Shown: positions 1-11,600 of the stretch, piece after piece | How the letters are laid out: each line of letters opens with the position of its first letter | How positions within the stretch are numbered: position 1 is the first letter of the stretch | Source: Theobroma cacao | Lineage: Eukaryota; Streptophyta; Magnoliopsida; Malvales; Malvaceae | Length of the DNA: 64,000 nt | Assembly (NCBI RefSeq): GCF_000208745.1 | Contig: NC_030854.1 | Coordinates: 5,003,639-5,067,638, forward strand | Direction of reading: 5' to 3' | The notes under the pieces: model-generated | The model's input: only the letters and a program-made list of their open reading frames with translations | What the model was told of the DNA's origin: nothing | The model's database searches: none | Position numbers and translations under genes: made by a program

Positions 1-261
1 ATAAACTTCCAACAGGTTAATCCAAGTTCTCTTTATACAAGCAAAAACTTACAGCAAAAAGGCTTCCCTGTATAAAATATAGACCCCAAAATACACATAA
101 TTCCCAACTGACACTAAGCAAGACCACACACAAATCGCACAACAATAACTGATCATTGAAATGTGCAAACAACCACACAACAAAATCAATATCAAACCTG
201 CATCAGCTATGAGACAACCTGCGAACCAGGACAGAAGCTTCTGAGTTGATCCAAAAAAATC
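1..261. other. LINE 3' flank or 3' UTR, no gene
   Basis: Lies beyond the RNase H stop of the minus-strand LINE. No open reading frame or recognisable signal is seen. It is probably LINE 3' untranslated sequence continuing out of the window. Confidence 0.4.
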
Positions 262-938
262 CTAGACTCTCTGAACACCATTTTTGGCAAGGTCATCAGC
301 ATCTCCATTTGCTGAGTGAGGTACATATCGGATCTGCCAGTGATGAATTTTCTGGAGTAATTTCGTAACTTGTATCACCATTGTCCTTAATCTCTAAGGC
401 ACATCAAGGGTGTTTTGAATCCATTTAATAACATTTTGGGAATCACATTCAAGTAATAAGGAAAGGGAGGAACTCCATTCTAATGCAGCAAATAGAACAA
501 CCATCTCCTTGACGACAAAAAGTTCAGCCTTGTTGGAATCCGATATACTAACCAACTTTAAGAAAAGAATGATAGAGCTGCCATTCTCATCCCACCAAAT
601 ACCTCCCACACCGGATTCATCGGGCTTCCCCTTAGAGGCCCCATCGATGTTAAACTTGAGCCACCCTGCCTCTAGTTTTGACCACTCCAACTGAAGTTTT
701 GTTTTCCTATTTGCAATAGGATTGCTACCTTCACAAGGAACCGAACCAGATCACCAATGCTTATATTAAATCTCGACGATTTTGCATTACTCCACCAGGC
801 TACCCTAGTTTTAACCATCTCAAACATCATCTCAACATCCCATTGTTTACCTTTAAAAGTAACGTCATTTCTTGAAATCCATATTGTCCAGATGATGGAA
901 TACCAAGCTATTCTCCAAATCAAGCCATCGTCAAACAA
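262..938 (-). pseudogene. LINE RNase H domain (decayed)
   Basis: The minus-strand frame 690-394 contains FNIDGASKGKP, a later NKAELFVVKE and LECDSQNV, matching the D, E and D positions of plant LINE RNase H. After an in-frame TAG at about 391 the same frame resumes with IRYVPHSANGDADDLAKNG (about 330-275), which supplies the last catalytic Asp, and ends at TAG near 262. The segment 938-672 (IWTIWISRNDVTFKG) is the usual Trp-rich linker between zf-RVT and RNase H. All four acidic residues are visible, but the stop and the frame change to the upstream part make it non-functional. Confidence 0.82.
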
Positions 939-989
939 CTGCCCAGATCAAACTAAGACAAGAAACAAATTAGGGGACCCTTATAGGAG

Positions 990-1735
990 ACCCATTCAAT
1001 GTTCCAAACTTTTCCCCACCATTACCAAAGGATCCTTGTGCACTCACAAGTAAAAAAGAGGTGGCTAACTATTTCTCTTTCCTTCCGGCATAACAAGCAA
1101 GTGGCAAAAGTCTCACTAATTGTACCCCTACGAGCAATTGAGTCTGTAACAGCTAACCTTCCTTTTACAAGTTGCCAACACAGAATTTCAACTTTAAAGG
1201 GGGTAAGTCTCGACCAAATTTGTCTCCAGTAGCCAACAACAGTAGTATTATTATGAAGTGCAACTCTACAAAAACATTTGGAGGAGTAGCTCCCGTCAAT
1301 GCTGCCTTTCCATATAAGCTTGTCTTCAAACTCCCTAGCTAAAGTTTAGAAATCAATTAGCCCCATAAACTACCCTTACTGCTCCTCCTCCTAGCCTAAG
1401 ACATTTCATCTTAGTTTGACATGCCAGTTCCATTCAGTACCTTCGTAAGAACCAAAGTGAGCAATTTTCCCCTTCTTCTTAACTGCAAGGGCATAGATTC
1501 TAGATAAAAAGTGCATAAGGATATGACCTTCAATCCATTCCTCGTCCCAAAAGCTTGATTTCTTACCATTACCAAGACCAATTCCAAAACCATCCAAAAT
1601 CATAGTGCTGAAATTGCCATTGCCGCCTAATGGTTTGGTAATGTTATCCCATATATAAGAAGTTCTAGAGCCTTGAGAGTGCCTCGGCATAAGTATGTTA
1701 CCATTGTCTTTAATTTTCTCCACAATCACTTGCAT
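990..1735 (-). pseudogene. LINE C-terminal region with zf-RVT zinc-binding domain
   Basis: The reverse complement of 1,230-1,000 reads YWRQIWSRLTPFKVEILCWQ and continues with KGRLAVTDSIARRG, CLLCRKEREIVSHLFF and CECT. This is the W..IW...P.K / C..C...E...H...C pattern of the zf-RVT domain that follows RT in plant LINEs. The frame 1735-1406 (FGIGLGNGKKSSFWDEEWIEG) is the conserved 'G.G....FW.D.W' segment just before it. The parts lie in different frames, so the protein is broken. Confidence 0.78.
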
Positions 1736-1866
1736 TTAAAGGCTCCCCTAGTCATTACCAAAGCGTAGGAGCCATTTGATAAGCAATGCTATATTTCTGA
1801 GATCAACATCGATGATACCAAGCCTTCCCAAGTCACGGTAATTACACACCGATTTCCAATTTATAT

Positions 1867-1871
1867 GGTGA
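1867..1871. repeat. Target-site duplication GGTGA, left copy
   Basis: GGTGA sits immediately left of the 5' LTR and is repeated exactly at 6,936-6,940 to the right of the 3' LTR. A 5-bp duplication is the normal size for copia integrase and fixes both element ends. Confidence 0.95.
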
Positions 1872-2401
1872 TGTTAGAAAGGTGATCTTTGTTTGATTAA
1901 TGAAAAGCTATGAGCTGTGGAAGAAGAAAGAATCAGATGGCGGGCTGCAATGACAAATTGAAGTAGTCGTTGGAGTCAAAACGCAACAAGCAGGAGTCGT
2001 TTTGTTTTACTGATTTGTTTGTTAATGAAACGGTGCAGGAGTCTATTGTTTCACTTAGTTTTCTTTTATGTTTTACTATTACGGTGTCGTTTTGTATTTC
2101 TTGTAAGGCTTTAAGCCAAATCTGTTTCAGTTTGTTGTTTCGATTGCTTGGCACTAGTTTTCATGGTGAATGTGAGCTGAGTTCAGGCTTGATTCATTTT
2201 GCTTGAAAGCCGTTGCTACATTTTAGGATCTAGGCAGTTTTTGAATTCAAAATATCTCATATAAATACTAAAAATGTACTAAGCAGTGTAAAGTATTCCA
2301 AAACAAATTTTCACTACTTTGTTTAGAACTTTTATTCTCCTTTCTCTGCTTCTTTTTCTTCATTATTCTCTAGAATTCATGAACACTTACAAAGTTTAAC
2401 A
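1872..2401 (+). repeat. Copia 5' LTR
   Basis: Begins TGTTAGAAAGGTGATC and ends TTTAACA, with canonical TG...CA termini. It is 530 bp long and aligned almost base for base with 6,409-6,935. Both ends are supported by the flanking duplication and by the primer-binding site starting one base downstream. Confidence 0.96.
2260..2267 (+). promoter_or_regulatory. TATA box in the copia 5' LTR
   Basis: TATAAATA lies about 140 bp before the LTR end and is kept in the 3' LTR (about 6,796-6,803). Its position fits the U3/R promoter of a copia LTR. It is inferred from the motif and location only. Confidence 0.55.
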
Positions 2402-2416
2402 TGGTATCAAAGCTCT
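2402..2416 (+). other. Primer-binding site (initiator Met tRNA)
   Basis: TGGTATCAAAGCTCT directly follows the 5' LTR. It matches the common plant copia PBS TGGTATCAGAGC, complementary to the 3' end of initiator methionine tRNA, with one mismatch (G to A at position 9). Confidence 0.88.
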
Positions 2417-2474
2417 ATTCTTAAGGGACCTATGAATTGGCCATCTATCCTTGAGTGAATCTTCTTCAAATCAA

Positions 2475-5400
2475 ATGGCAACAGCTGGTTTCAGTGTTAA
2501 CTCACTTCCTATTTTTTTTGGAGTGAATTATCCTTTTGGGGCTGTTAAGATGCGAACGTACCTGAAGGCATTTGATCTGTGGGAGTCAATTAAGTTTGGA
2601 GAAACTCTTGTGTTGAGGCATGCCAATCTTACTTTGGCACAGATCAAACAACACAACAAGTATGTAGCTAAAAGGTACAAAGCCTTAATCTGTTTACAGT
2701 CTGCTATTTTTGAATCTATTTTTGCAAAAATCATGAATTATGAGGATCCTAAGCTTGTTTGGGATAGTTTAAAAGAGGAATACCAAGGTAGTGATCGAAC
2801 TAGGACAATGCAAGTGTTGAATTTGTCTAGACAATTTGAGCTTATGAAATGAAGGGGGAAAATAGTATTCAGGATTATACTGACAAATTATTGAGGTTGG
2901 TTAATCAATTAAGATAGTTAAGAGAATATGTGAGTGATAAGAGAGTAGTGAATAAGATTTTGGTTAGTATTCCAGATAGATTTAAAGCTAAGATCTCTTC
3001 TCTGAAAGACTCTAAAGATTTAACTAAAATCTCTGTTAATGAGTTAGTTGGTACTTTATTTGCTCAAGAGCAAAGGAGAGCTCTCAAGTGTGAAGCTTCT
3101 GTTGAAAATGCTTTGGTTGCAAATACCAAAGGCTTAAGGAGCAAGGGTGAGGGTTCTAAGAAGCAAAAGCACAAAAAAAGAGGTGATGATAAGCAAGGGA
3201 AAATGAAGGACAAGTATCCTCCTTGTCTTCATTGTAAAAGGAGCAATCATACACCTAAGTACTGTTGGTACAAACCTAATGTGAAGTGTAGAGGTTGTAA
3301 CCAGCTTGGTCATGTAGAGAGGGTCTGCAAAGTGAAGAAGGCTGAAAGAGATAACAAAGCAGTAGTAGCCGAGGAAGTTACTGAGTCTGAAGAAGTACTG
3401 TTTATGACTGAAGTTGAAGTTGATTTAGCTAAAAATGATACCTGGCTAATTGATAGTGGTAGTTCTAACCACATTACAAGAATGAGAAACTGTTTAGTAA
3501 ACTTGATAAGAGTTTTAATGCCAGGGTGAAAATTGGCAATGGCATGTTTTTAAAGATACTTGGAGTAGGTACTGTTACAGTGAAAAATCCAAAAAGATTG
3601 AAGTTTATTTTTGATGTGTCCTTTGTACCAGAAGCACAGCAAAACTTGTTGAGTGTTGGTCAGTTAATTGATAATAAGTATGTGTTGCTGTTCAAAGATA
3701 AAGTTTGCACTATCATTGACAGAACATGTGCTGAAGTTCTGACAGTAGCTATGAAAAGCAGATGTTATCCATTGAATCTAATGGAAACTGAGCATAGTGC
3801 TTTCAATGGTGAAGTGAATATGTCAGAGTTGTGGCACAGGAAGTTTGGACATGTGAATTACAATTCACTTGTCAGGATGGCATCAGAAAGTGTGGTAAAT
3901 GGATTACCTGATGTACAAAGGGCTTTGAAACTGTGTAATGTTTGTCAGTTTGGAAAACAATGTAGAAAGCCATATCCTAAGGAGAGGAAGTGGAAAGCTC
4001 AGCAGAAATTGAAACTCATTCATACAGATCTTTGTGGTCCTATGAAAAAAGCATCTTTGAATAGTAGTAAGTATTTTATACTCTTCATTGATGACTTTAC
4101 AAAATTTTGTTGGGTTTACTTCCTGATGCATAAATCAGATGCTTTGCAGCAATTTGTTAAGTTCAAAAAGTTAGTTGAAAACTTTGCGGAGCTGCATATG
4201 AAAACACTGAGAAGTGACAATGGCTCAAAGTTCACTTCATCAGAGTTTGAGAAGCTCTTGGAGAATTTGGGAGTTAGGCATCAGTTAACTGTGACTTAAA
4301 GTCCTCATTAGAATGGGACAGCAAAAAGAAAAAATAAAACTCTCTTGGAGATGAGTAGATGCATGTTGTTTCAAATGGATTTACCAAAGAGGTTTTGGGC
4401 TGAGGCAGTGAATACTGCTAACTATATTTTAAATGTTACCTGTACTAAAGCTTTAGCATCAAAAACTCTTTGTGAACAACGGTACAATCATAAGCCAACA
4501 GTGTCTCATCTTAGACTTTTTTGTTGTGTTTGCTTTGCAAATGTTGCTGATGAGAAGATGTCTAAGTTAGATCCTAAGGCTCTGCAAGCAATTCACTTAG
4601 GATATAGTGATGTCTCCAAAGGATATAGACTACTGGATGTTAAATCTGAGAGGTTGTTTATAAGCAAAGAAATGATGTTTGATAAAGGGCAAAAATGGAA
4701 TTTTGAAAAAAATGTAGCTGAAAGAGTTGATCTAGTTGAATTGTCTAGCAAATCAATTGATGATGAAGCTAGTGAGACTGAACACATTGAAGATGAACAT
4801 TTAGCAGTCAAAGGAACTAGGTCCTTAGCTTATATCTACAGTAGATGTAATGTTACTGTGGCAGAACCTACTTGTTTTACTGAAGCAAATGCAAATGCAA
4901 ATTGGAAGGCTACAATGGACATTGAAATGAGTATGATTTTAAAGAACAACACTTGGAATTTGGTTGATAGGCCAAAGGATCAGAGTGTTATTGGTGTTAA
5001 ATGGGTGTTCAGAACTAAGTTGAACCTAGATGGTACAATAAACAAGTACAAAGCAAGGTTGGTTGTAAAAGGGTTTATACAGACTTATGGCATTGATTTT
5101 TTTTTGAAACATTTGCACCTATTGCCAAGCTTGACACAATAAGATTACTTGTGGCATTCTCAACTAAACAAGGTTGGAAGATTAGCCATCTTGATGTGAA
5201 ATTTGCATTCTTGAATGGCATACTGACAAATGACATCTATGTAGAACAGCCAGAAGGCTTTGTTGTGAAAGGCTCAGAAACTAAAGTATGCAAATTGGTG
5301 AAAGCTTTGTATGGTCTTAAACAAGCTCCACGAGCCTGGTATGATAGAATTGACTAGCATTTCAGAAGTTTGGGGTTTGATAGAAGTCTAACTAAATCAA

Positions 5401-6422
5401 AATTGTATGTTTAGAAGGTTGATGATTCTGTTAAGCTGATAGTTGCCTTATATGTTGATGACTTGTTAATAACAGGTCTAGATGAGAAGTATTTGATGAA
5501 TTTTAAGGCTCAAATGATGTCTGTTTTTGAAATGACAGATTTGGGATTAATGTCCTACTTTCTAGGCATGGAAGTTCAGCAAAATGATGGTAAAATCTGT
5601 CTACATCAGGCCAAGTATGCACGAGATTTACTGCAAAAGTTCAATATGAGTGATTGTAAGTCTGTCCCTACTCCACTTACTATTGGTGCTAAATTCTGTA
5701 AGAATGATGGTTATGGTGATGCAAATGGTCTGCTGTATAGAAGTATGATAGGTTCATTATTATACTTAGCTGCTACTAGACTAGATATTATGTATGTTAC
5801 CTGTCTTCTTTCAAGGTTCATGCAATCTCCATCACAGAATCATTTTAAGGCAGTCAAGAGAGTTATTAGATATGTGAAAGGGACAATTCATTTTGGTCTA
5901 AGATACTTGAAAGATGAAAGCTTTAAAGTTGTTGGGCATAGTGACAGTGATTGGGCTGGATCTGTGGATGATTCAAAGAGCACAAGTGGTTATTGTTTTT
6001 CTCTTGGTAGTGCGGTGTTCTCATGGAATTCTAAAAAGTAAGAAATTGTAGCTCAATCTTCTGCTGAGGCAGAGTACATAGCCACTGCAGCAGTAGCAAA
6101 TCAAGCTCAGTGGTTGAGGAAAGTTTTGTCAAATTTGGGAGTGGTTCTGAATAAGAGAATTCTCTTTAATGTTGATAATCAATCTACCATTACTATTGCA
6201 AAGAATCCAGTGCATCATGGCAGGACCAAACACATTCGAGTCAAATTTCATGCTTTAAGGGATGCTATGAAGAACAATGAAGTTGAATTGAAATACTACT
6301 CAACTGAAGATCAACTTGCTGATATTTTTAACAAGGGGCTTAATCGTGAGAGGTTTGAGTTTTTAAGATCTTGTTTAGGTGTTTACCAAACTAAAGATCA
6401 AGGAGGTGTGTTAGAAAGGTGA
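2475..6422 (+). pseudogene. Copia gag-pol polyprotein, multiply disrupted
   Basis: Gag starts at ATG 2,475. Two CX2CX4HX4C knuckles ([14 protein letters not shown] and [14 protein letters not shown]) lie at about 3,220-3,340, the protease motif [12 protein letters not shown] at about 3,440, the GAG-pre-integrase LWHRKFGH and CNVC at 3,820-3,950, integrase Asp residues in HTDLCGP and RSDNG, RT motif YVDD at 5,451-5,462, and RNase H motifs DSDWAG and SSAEAEY near 5,945 and 6,060. Damage: frameshift near 2,850; TAG at 2,915; frameshift near 3,490; TAA 4,297; TAG 4,309; the third integrase acidic residue replaced by Lys (AKRKN, codon 4,324); frameshift in a nine-T run at 5,096-5,104; TAG 5,355; TAG 5,412; TAA 6,039. 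The final frame stops at 6,420 just inside the 3' LTR. It cannot encode a working polyprotein. Confidence 0.95.
6393..6408 (+). other. Polypurine tract of the copia element
   Basis: AAAGATCAAGGAGGTG, mostly purine, abuts the 3' LTR start at 6,409. This is the expected primer site for plus-strand DNA synthesis. Confidence 0.8.
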
Positions 6423-6935
6423 TCTTTATTTGGTTAATGAAAAGCTGTGAGCTGCAGAAGAAGAAAGAATCAGATGGCAGGCTCCAACGACAAATTGAAG
6501 TAGTCGTTGGAGTCAAAACGCAGCAAGCAGGAGTCGTTTTGTTTGACAAATTTGTTTGTTAATGAAACGGTGCAGGAGTCTGTTGTTTCACTTAGTTTTC
6601 TTTTATATTTTACTATTACGGTGTCGTTTTGTACTTCTTGTAAGGCTTTAAGCCAAGTTTGTTTTAGTTTATTGTTCTGATTGCTTGGCACTAGTTTTCA
6701 CGGTGAATGTGAGCTGAGTTCAAGCTTGATTCATTTTGCTTGAAAGCCATTGCTACATTTTAAGATCTAGGCAGTTTTTGAATTCAAAATTTCTCATATA
6801 AATACTGAAAATGTACTAAGCAGTGTGAAGTATTCTAGAACAAATTTTCACTACTCTGTTTAAAACTTTTATTCTCCTTTCTCTGCTTCTTCTTCTTTAT
6901 TATCTGGAATTCATAAATACTTACAAAGTTTAACA
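6409..6935 (+). repeat. Copia 3' LTR
   Basis: 527 bp, TGTTAGAAAGG...TTTAACA, homologous to 1,872-2,401. Most by-eye differences from the 5' LTR are transitions, many of them G/A or C/T, consistent with decay of methylated repeat DNA. Followed by GGTGA. Confidence 0.96.
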
Positions 6936-6940
6936 GGTGA
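6936..6940. repeat. Target-site duplication GGTGA, right copy
   Basis: Exact partner of 1,867-1,871. To the right of it the minus-strand LINE RT region resumes. Confidence 0.95.
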
Positions 6941-7099
6941 AGCCTATGAACAAGGTTAGGCCCACCCCACAAAAATCTTCACTGTATTTTGTTAATTGAG
7001 CTCCATACAGTAGCTAGCATTTGAAAAAGTAACATGTAGAACATCGAAATACTATTTAGGACAAATTTTAAAAGAGTAACCCGACCCCCCATAAAAAAA

Positions 7100-8680
7100 G
7101 TCTTGGCTTTCCATGGGGCTAGTTTGCTTTCAAATCGTTGTATAATAAGTTGCCACATGCTTATAGAGTTCTATCTAGCACCCAAGGGGAGTCCTAGGCA
7201 GGTAGAAGGGAGTTTGCCAGCTTTATAGCTGATTTGATCAGCCCATGCTTCTACAATATTTTGGTTAATGCCAACACTATAAAGCTAACTTTTCTAGAAG
7301 TTTATTTTTAACCTAGAGATTGTTTAGAAGCACCTTAAAATGCGTTTAATATTGACAAGAGAACAAAAGTTAGGGTTCGAAAAAATTATCGTATCGTCAG
7401 CATATTGGATATGGGAGACTTGTACCCCAAAACGGCCCATCGCAACACCCTTCACCAGCTTCTATCTGTTGCCTTGTACATCATAGAGCTGATAACCTCA
7501 AGTACTAAATTAAAGAGCAAGGGGAAAAAAAGGCAGCCTTGTCGAAGTCCTCTACCCATCTTAACCTCTTTTGTGATAGAGAGGTTAGCAAGAATAAAGA
7601 TAGAGGTAGTGGTGATGCATGCCTGTATCCACTGTCTCCATTTTCTACCAAACCCCATGATAGTCATAACATAGTCAGGAAAATCCCAAGCAACACTATC
7701 AAAAACTTTCTCAAAGTCAACTTTGAAGATAAGCCCTTCCTTCATATTCTTTTTCATGATATCCATCATTTCATTTGTGATGAAAACACAGTCCAGAAGT
7801 TGTCGACCATGGATAAATGCAAACTAATTAATACCAAACACTTTGTCAATGACAATCCTCAATCTTCTGGTTTGAATCTTCGCAATAATTTTATAAAGGC
7901 TACCAACAAGGCTAATAGGCTGATAGTCATTAAAGTCAATGGGGTTCTCTTTTTTAGAGACCAAGGTGATGAAAGAGGCATTAAGTTCTCTCTCAATGAT
8001 TCCATTTTCAAAAAAGTCGTTGACCAATCTCATAACATCAACCTTTATAACTTCCCATTCGCTCTTAATGAAGTGGAATGTGAAACTTTGTGGACCTGAG
8101 CCCTTGTCCCCGTCACAATTGTCAATAGCACTCCAAACTTCATCAACAGTTAACCTTTCCTCAAAGAGCCTAGCCGACTGTGGTTTGAGTTTCATGAGGC
8201 CACAATTTAGCTCTCTAAGTTTAGGCACAGGTTTCCGATCATAAAGCCTCTCAAAGTGTTGAGCAACCTCCTCTTTGATAGCATTAGAATCAACCAACTT
8301 TTGACCATGACAAAGAATTTTATTGATTTGATTAATTCTCCCTCTTGTTGAAGCAATGTTGGAAAGTAGCGAGTGTTTCGGTCACCATCAAAAAACCATT
8401 TTATGCGGGCCTTTTGTTGTCAAGAGCGCTCCTCCATTCTATAGACCTTCCATTGGTCTCCCGTGAGCATATTTAGGTGTTTAAATTTTTTCGCGTCATG
8501 TCCCTGCTATTGCATCTCATCAACTAAGCGTTGAATTGCAATTTTCAAGCTACGGATTCTATCCCCAACATCACCAATGGTCTCTTGCTGCCACTTTTTA
8601 AATGACTGTTTAACACCCCTTAACCAATGCCAAACAATTGCCCTTTTGGAATGACTAGACACAATATTGATACTGTTCAA
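7100..8680 (-). pseudogene. LINE reverse transcriptase domain (decayed)
   Basis: Minus strand. From 8,297 to 7,824: FNDYQPISLVGSLYKIIAKI, the conserved '.YRPISL....YKI.AK.L..R' segment. From 7,769 to 7,452: FKVDFEKVFDSVAWDF (catalytic Asp block) and RGLRQGCLFFPLLF (the LRQG.P.SP block, with the usual DPLSP altered). In another frame at 7,404-7,393 the codons for YADD are intact inside IQYADDTIIF, followed by LPSTYLGLPLG near 7,200. At least two frame changes and several stops (for example the TAG/TGA codons in 8,440-8,520) make it a relic. The first part near 8,680 is the spacer that normally follows the endonuclease. Confidence 0.86.
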
Positions 8681-8690
8681 AGTGATTTTT

Positions 8691-11600
8691 CTTTTTCAAC
8701 AAATTCATTGAATGAAGCTGTATTTGTATTTTCAAAGGAAATGATTTTTCGTGCGTATGATGAACATGGAAGATGGATTCTTAACCTATTGTAGCATTCA
8801 AACCCATTCTACAATCAATTTACAACAAATTGTAAGTTCAACAATCAAATCATGCGTGGACCATGATCACTATATGCAAGTTTTGGACAGAAAATAAGAA
8901 TAAGCTGGAGTATAACGACAAGATTAAACTATTTGTTATTTTGGTCAATCAAAAAATATATTACAACTATGTATCTATTTTCTATGCAATCAGGAGCTAG
9001 AAAGAATAAATTGTTATATTGGCAAAACCGCAAAAGGAACATATGGAATATGTAAAAATTATATCTGCCTTCCTTTCACACCTTTTTACTTTTTATTAGG
9101 AAAATAATAAGAAATGCGCACTCATAAAAACATTTTAGGCATAATGTTTGAAAAAGTTTTTAATTATTTAATAAATTTTAAATAAATTTTATTCTTCTAT
9201 TACATTCAATCAAGCCCTATATCTTTATTTTGGATCAAATAAAGTCTTTATAACTAATTGTTAACTAATTGTCATTTTTTATCCACATTGCGTTAACATA
9301 GAGTGTGCAAAATATCACATGATCACATTATTATACTATATTAGCATATAACGTCATCATTCATTATGACATATTAACTTGTCATGTCAAAACCACATAA
9401 TATAAGAGTCTGATTAAAAGTAATAAAAGAATAAAAATTCATTTAATTTTTTTTAAATAATTCGAGAAGCTTTTTAAATATTATGCCAACATTTTATGAC
9501 GCACACCCTCTCTTTAATTTATAGCATTAGCAGCGAGCTCAAAATAATTTGGCAGTATTTTTTTAGTTGAAGAAAAAGTATTAAGGTCTAAATTTAATCA
9601 AAATATCACCCAAAATTTACCTGTTATTCATAATTTAATATTTGATCAATCGTATGATGTAAAATTTTGAAAGGAATTGAAAGCAAATTTGATTTGTCTT
9701 ACTTTTGAATTTGGTTGTCATTTGGAATAGGAAATTATGAAATTTAATCGTGTTTTTGTTGACAAACGTTATCCTCCTAAAAGACAATTCTTGTGGACTA
9801 CATTCAACCCATTGCTGTTTAGTGGGATCAGTGATGACAAATTGACAAAGAGCGACGACCATTTCATTTTTCAATTTTCCACAAGGGCAGTTCGAATCAT
9901 CATGTATTCATAATCAACTTAGCCACGTCATCCACTTTTACCCCAAGACTTGACAAGGTCAAAAATACAAAAACTAAGGCCCCTTTGCACCAATTTCTTC
10001 TTACTCATAATTTTCACTATTTATATAAATGTTAGTATTTGTTATTACATGTATTGCATATGAATAGTTGTTTTTTTTCTTTTTAAAATAATAATTATAT
10101 GTAAATATAAATATTTTTAAAAGATAAAGTGTGAAGTATTAATAACTTTTTTATCGGAGAAGTTCGTTCGAATAATTGGAATTTTATTCAATATTATTAA
10201 AATTAAGAAAAATACTTTTAATGAAAGTCATTCAATACAATTACAATTCTTATTTATAAATTGAATAAATTTTACTAACTTTTATAATGAAAGAAATATT
10301 TTTAATGAAAATCATCCATGCAATTAGAATTTTTACTTATAAGTTAGATAAATCTTATTAATATTTATAATAAAAATGTTTAAAATGACAATTAAAAAAT
10401 ATAATGAATAAATATATTTATTTTGGTGAATCAAAACAAAATTTAATATTCTAACTTATATGTTATATAAATTATAATTTAACAAAAGTTATAAATAAAA
10501 CTTGATAAATGTACAAAGGAACATCATAACAATTAAAACTCACTATTCCTTCTTCAAAATTTCATGTTCGAGTCTTAAGATGAACAAGTTAATGTATATT
10601 ATGTAGAAAAAATGACCTCTTATTATGTAATTCAAAAACTTTATATATCAAAAAAGAGAAGTGATCCATTTACACGATTGTTAGCTTTTTTTCATGCTAC
10701 ATATAGCATGCACATAAAATTTTAAATTAATTAAAAATACATAGCTATTTTTTGAAAATATAAGAATTCAACCATTAAATATATTTTGTAACATAGGGCA
10801 TGTTAATCGATACGATATAAATATTAGGTTATCTTGAAAATTTAGGTGCATGACAAACATTAAGATACTGTTAAATGTTCAACTCCAAGTGGACCCATGG
10901 AATGTAAGAACAAGATCAAGCTTTTATTTCTCTCTGATAGGGCCCATAAAGTGGCTGGCTCTAACTATCTTGAAGCCCAAAACAAGCTGCTTTTGATGCA
11001 TTTCTCAGCAATGGGTCAGGCTACAAGATTAGGCCTAGGTTTGCATGTCGAGGCACTCAAAGTCATGCCTTTTTTTGGCAGTCTGGTAGAAGCAAGATAA
11101 GACTAGACGCATCTCAATCAAGAAATTTAGGTTGCAATTGAGCCAAGACATGACCATATGAAATGTTGGGGAGGGCCTTCATTCAGAGAGTGCCACCTTT
11201 GGCTGGAGAAGTGATCAGATTGACCATGAAGTGATAACCATTGCTGTTGTGAATTATGAATTATGATTTCTTATTATTCGTTTTAGTTGAAGCTTCTTTG
11301 CCAATGTTTTGGATTATTATCCGAAATTATTTATCTGTCTTCTTCCTTTCCAAAACATATGTGACTACTGATTGACAAATGCATGTTCCCCCTCTCTGCC
11401 CTTTTATTTTATTTATAAGCAGGGTTAAAGAGTTTTCATATATCTCATTGGGATTTAGTTTAACAAATTAATAAATTGATACAATATTGAAAGGACATGT
11501 AATCGTGAGATTTAAAAACGCAAATAACTATGCATAGAATAATAGGCTTGTTGAACCTCCAAAAGCTGAATTGGAATCAGTTTTATATCAATTTCATAAT

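Larger units (their letters stand above)
1872..6935 (+). mobile_element. Complete but inactive Ty1/copia retrotransposon
   Basis: Structure in order: 5' LTR, primer-binding site, gag with two zinc knuckles, protease, integrase, reverse transcriptase, RNase H, polypurine tract, 3' LTR, bounded by GGTGA. The order with integrase before RT places it in Ty1/copia. It is inserted within the minus-strand LINE. Every coding module is damaged (see the gag-pol entry). By-eye comparison of the LTRs gives about 37 substitutions plus a 3-bp indel over about 527 bp, near 7 percent, which suggests insertion a few million years ago under usual plant substitution rates. The lineage within copia was not assigned. 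Confidence 0.96.
262..8690 (-). mobile_element. L1-type LINE, 5'-truncated, split by a copia element
   Basis: Degenerate non-LTR retrotransposon read right to left. From about 8,680 downward the reverse complement gives the linker region between endonuclease and RT (motif WFFDGDRNTRYF near 8,380), the RT domain (about 8,300-7,380), the cysteine/histidine zf-RVT region (about 1,330-1,000) and a C-terminal RNase H (about 700-262). No endonuclease is seen to the right of 8,690, so the copy is 5'-truncated as is usual for LINEs. The reading frame is broken repeatedly. The block 1,872-6,935 is a foreign copia insertion flanked by GGTGA and should be subtracted, leaving about 3.3 kb of LINE. The 3' end and poly(A) tail were not found and may lie off the left edge. 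Confidence 0.88.

Noticed and set aside
1933..2154. Similar 73-codon minus frames in both copia LTRs (also 6,470-6,691)
   Set aside because: They are shared only because the LTRs are duplicates; no motif and no independent support.
7539..8244. Plus-strand frames of 186 and 101 codons
   Set aside because: Antisense of the LINE reverse transcriptase, which has family motifs on the minus strand.
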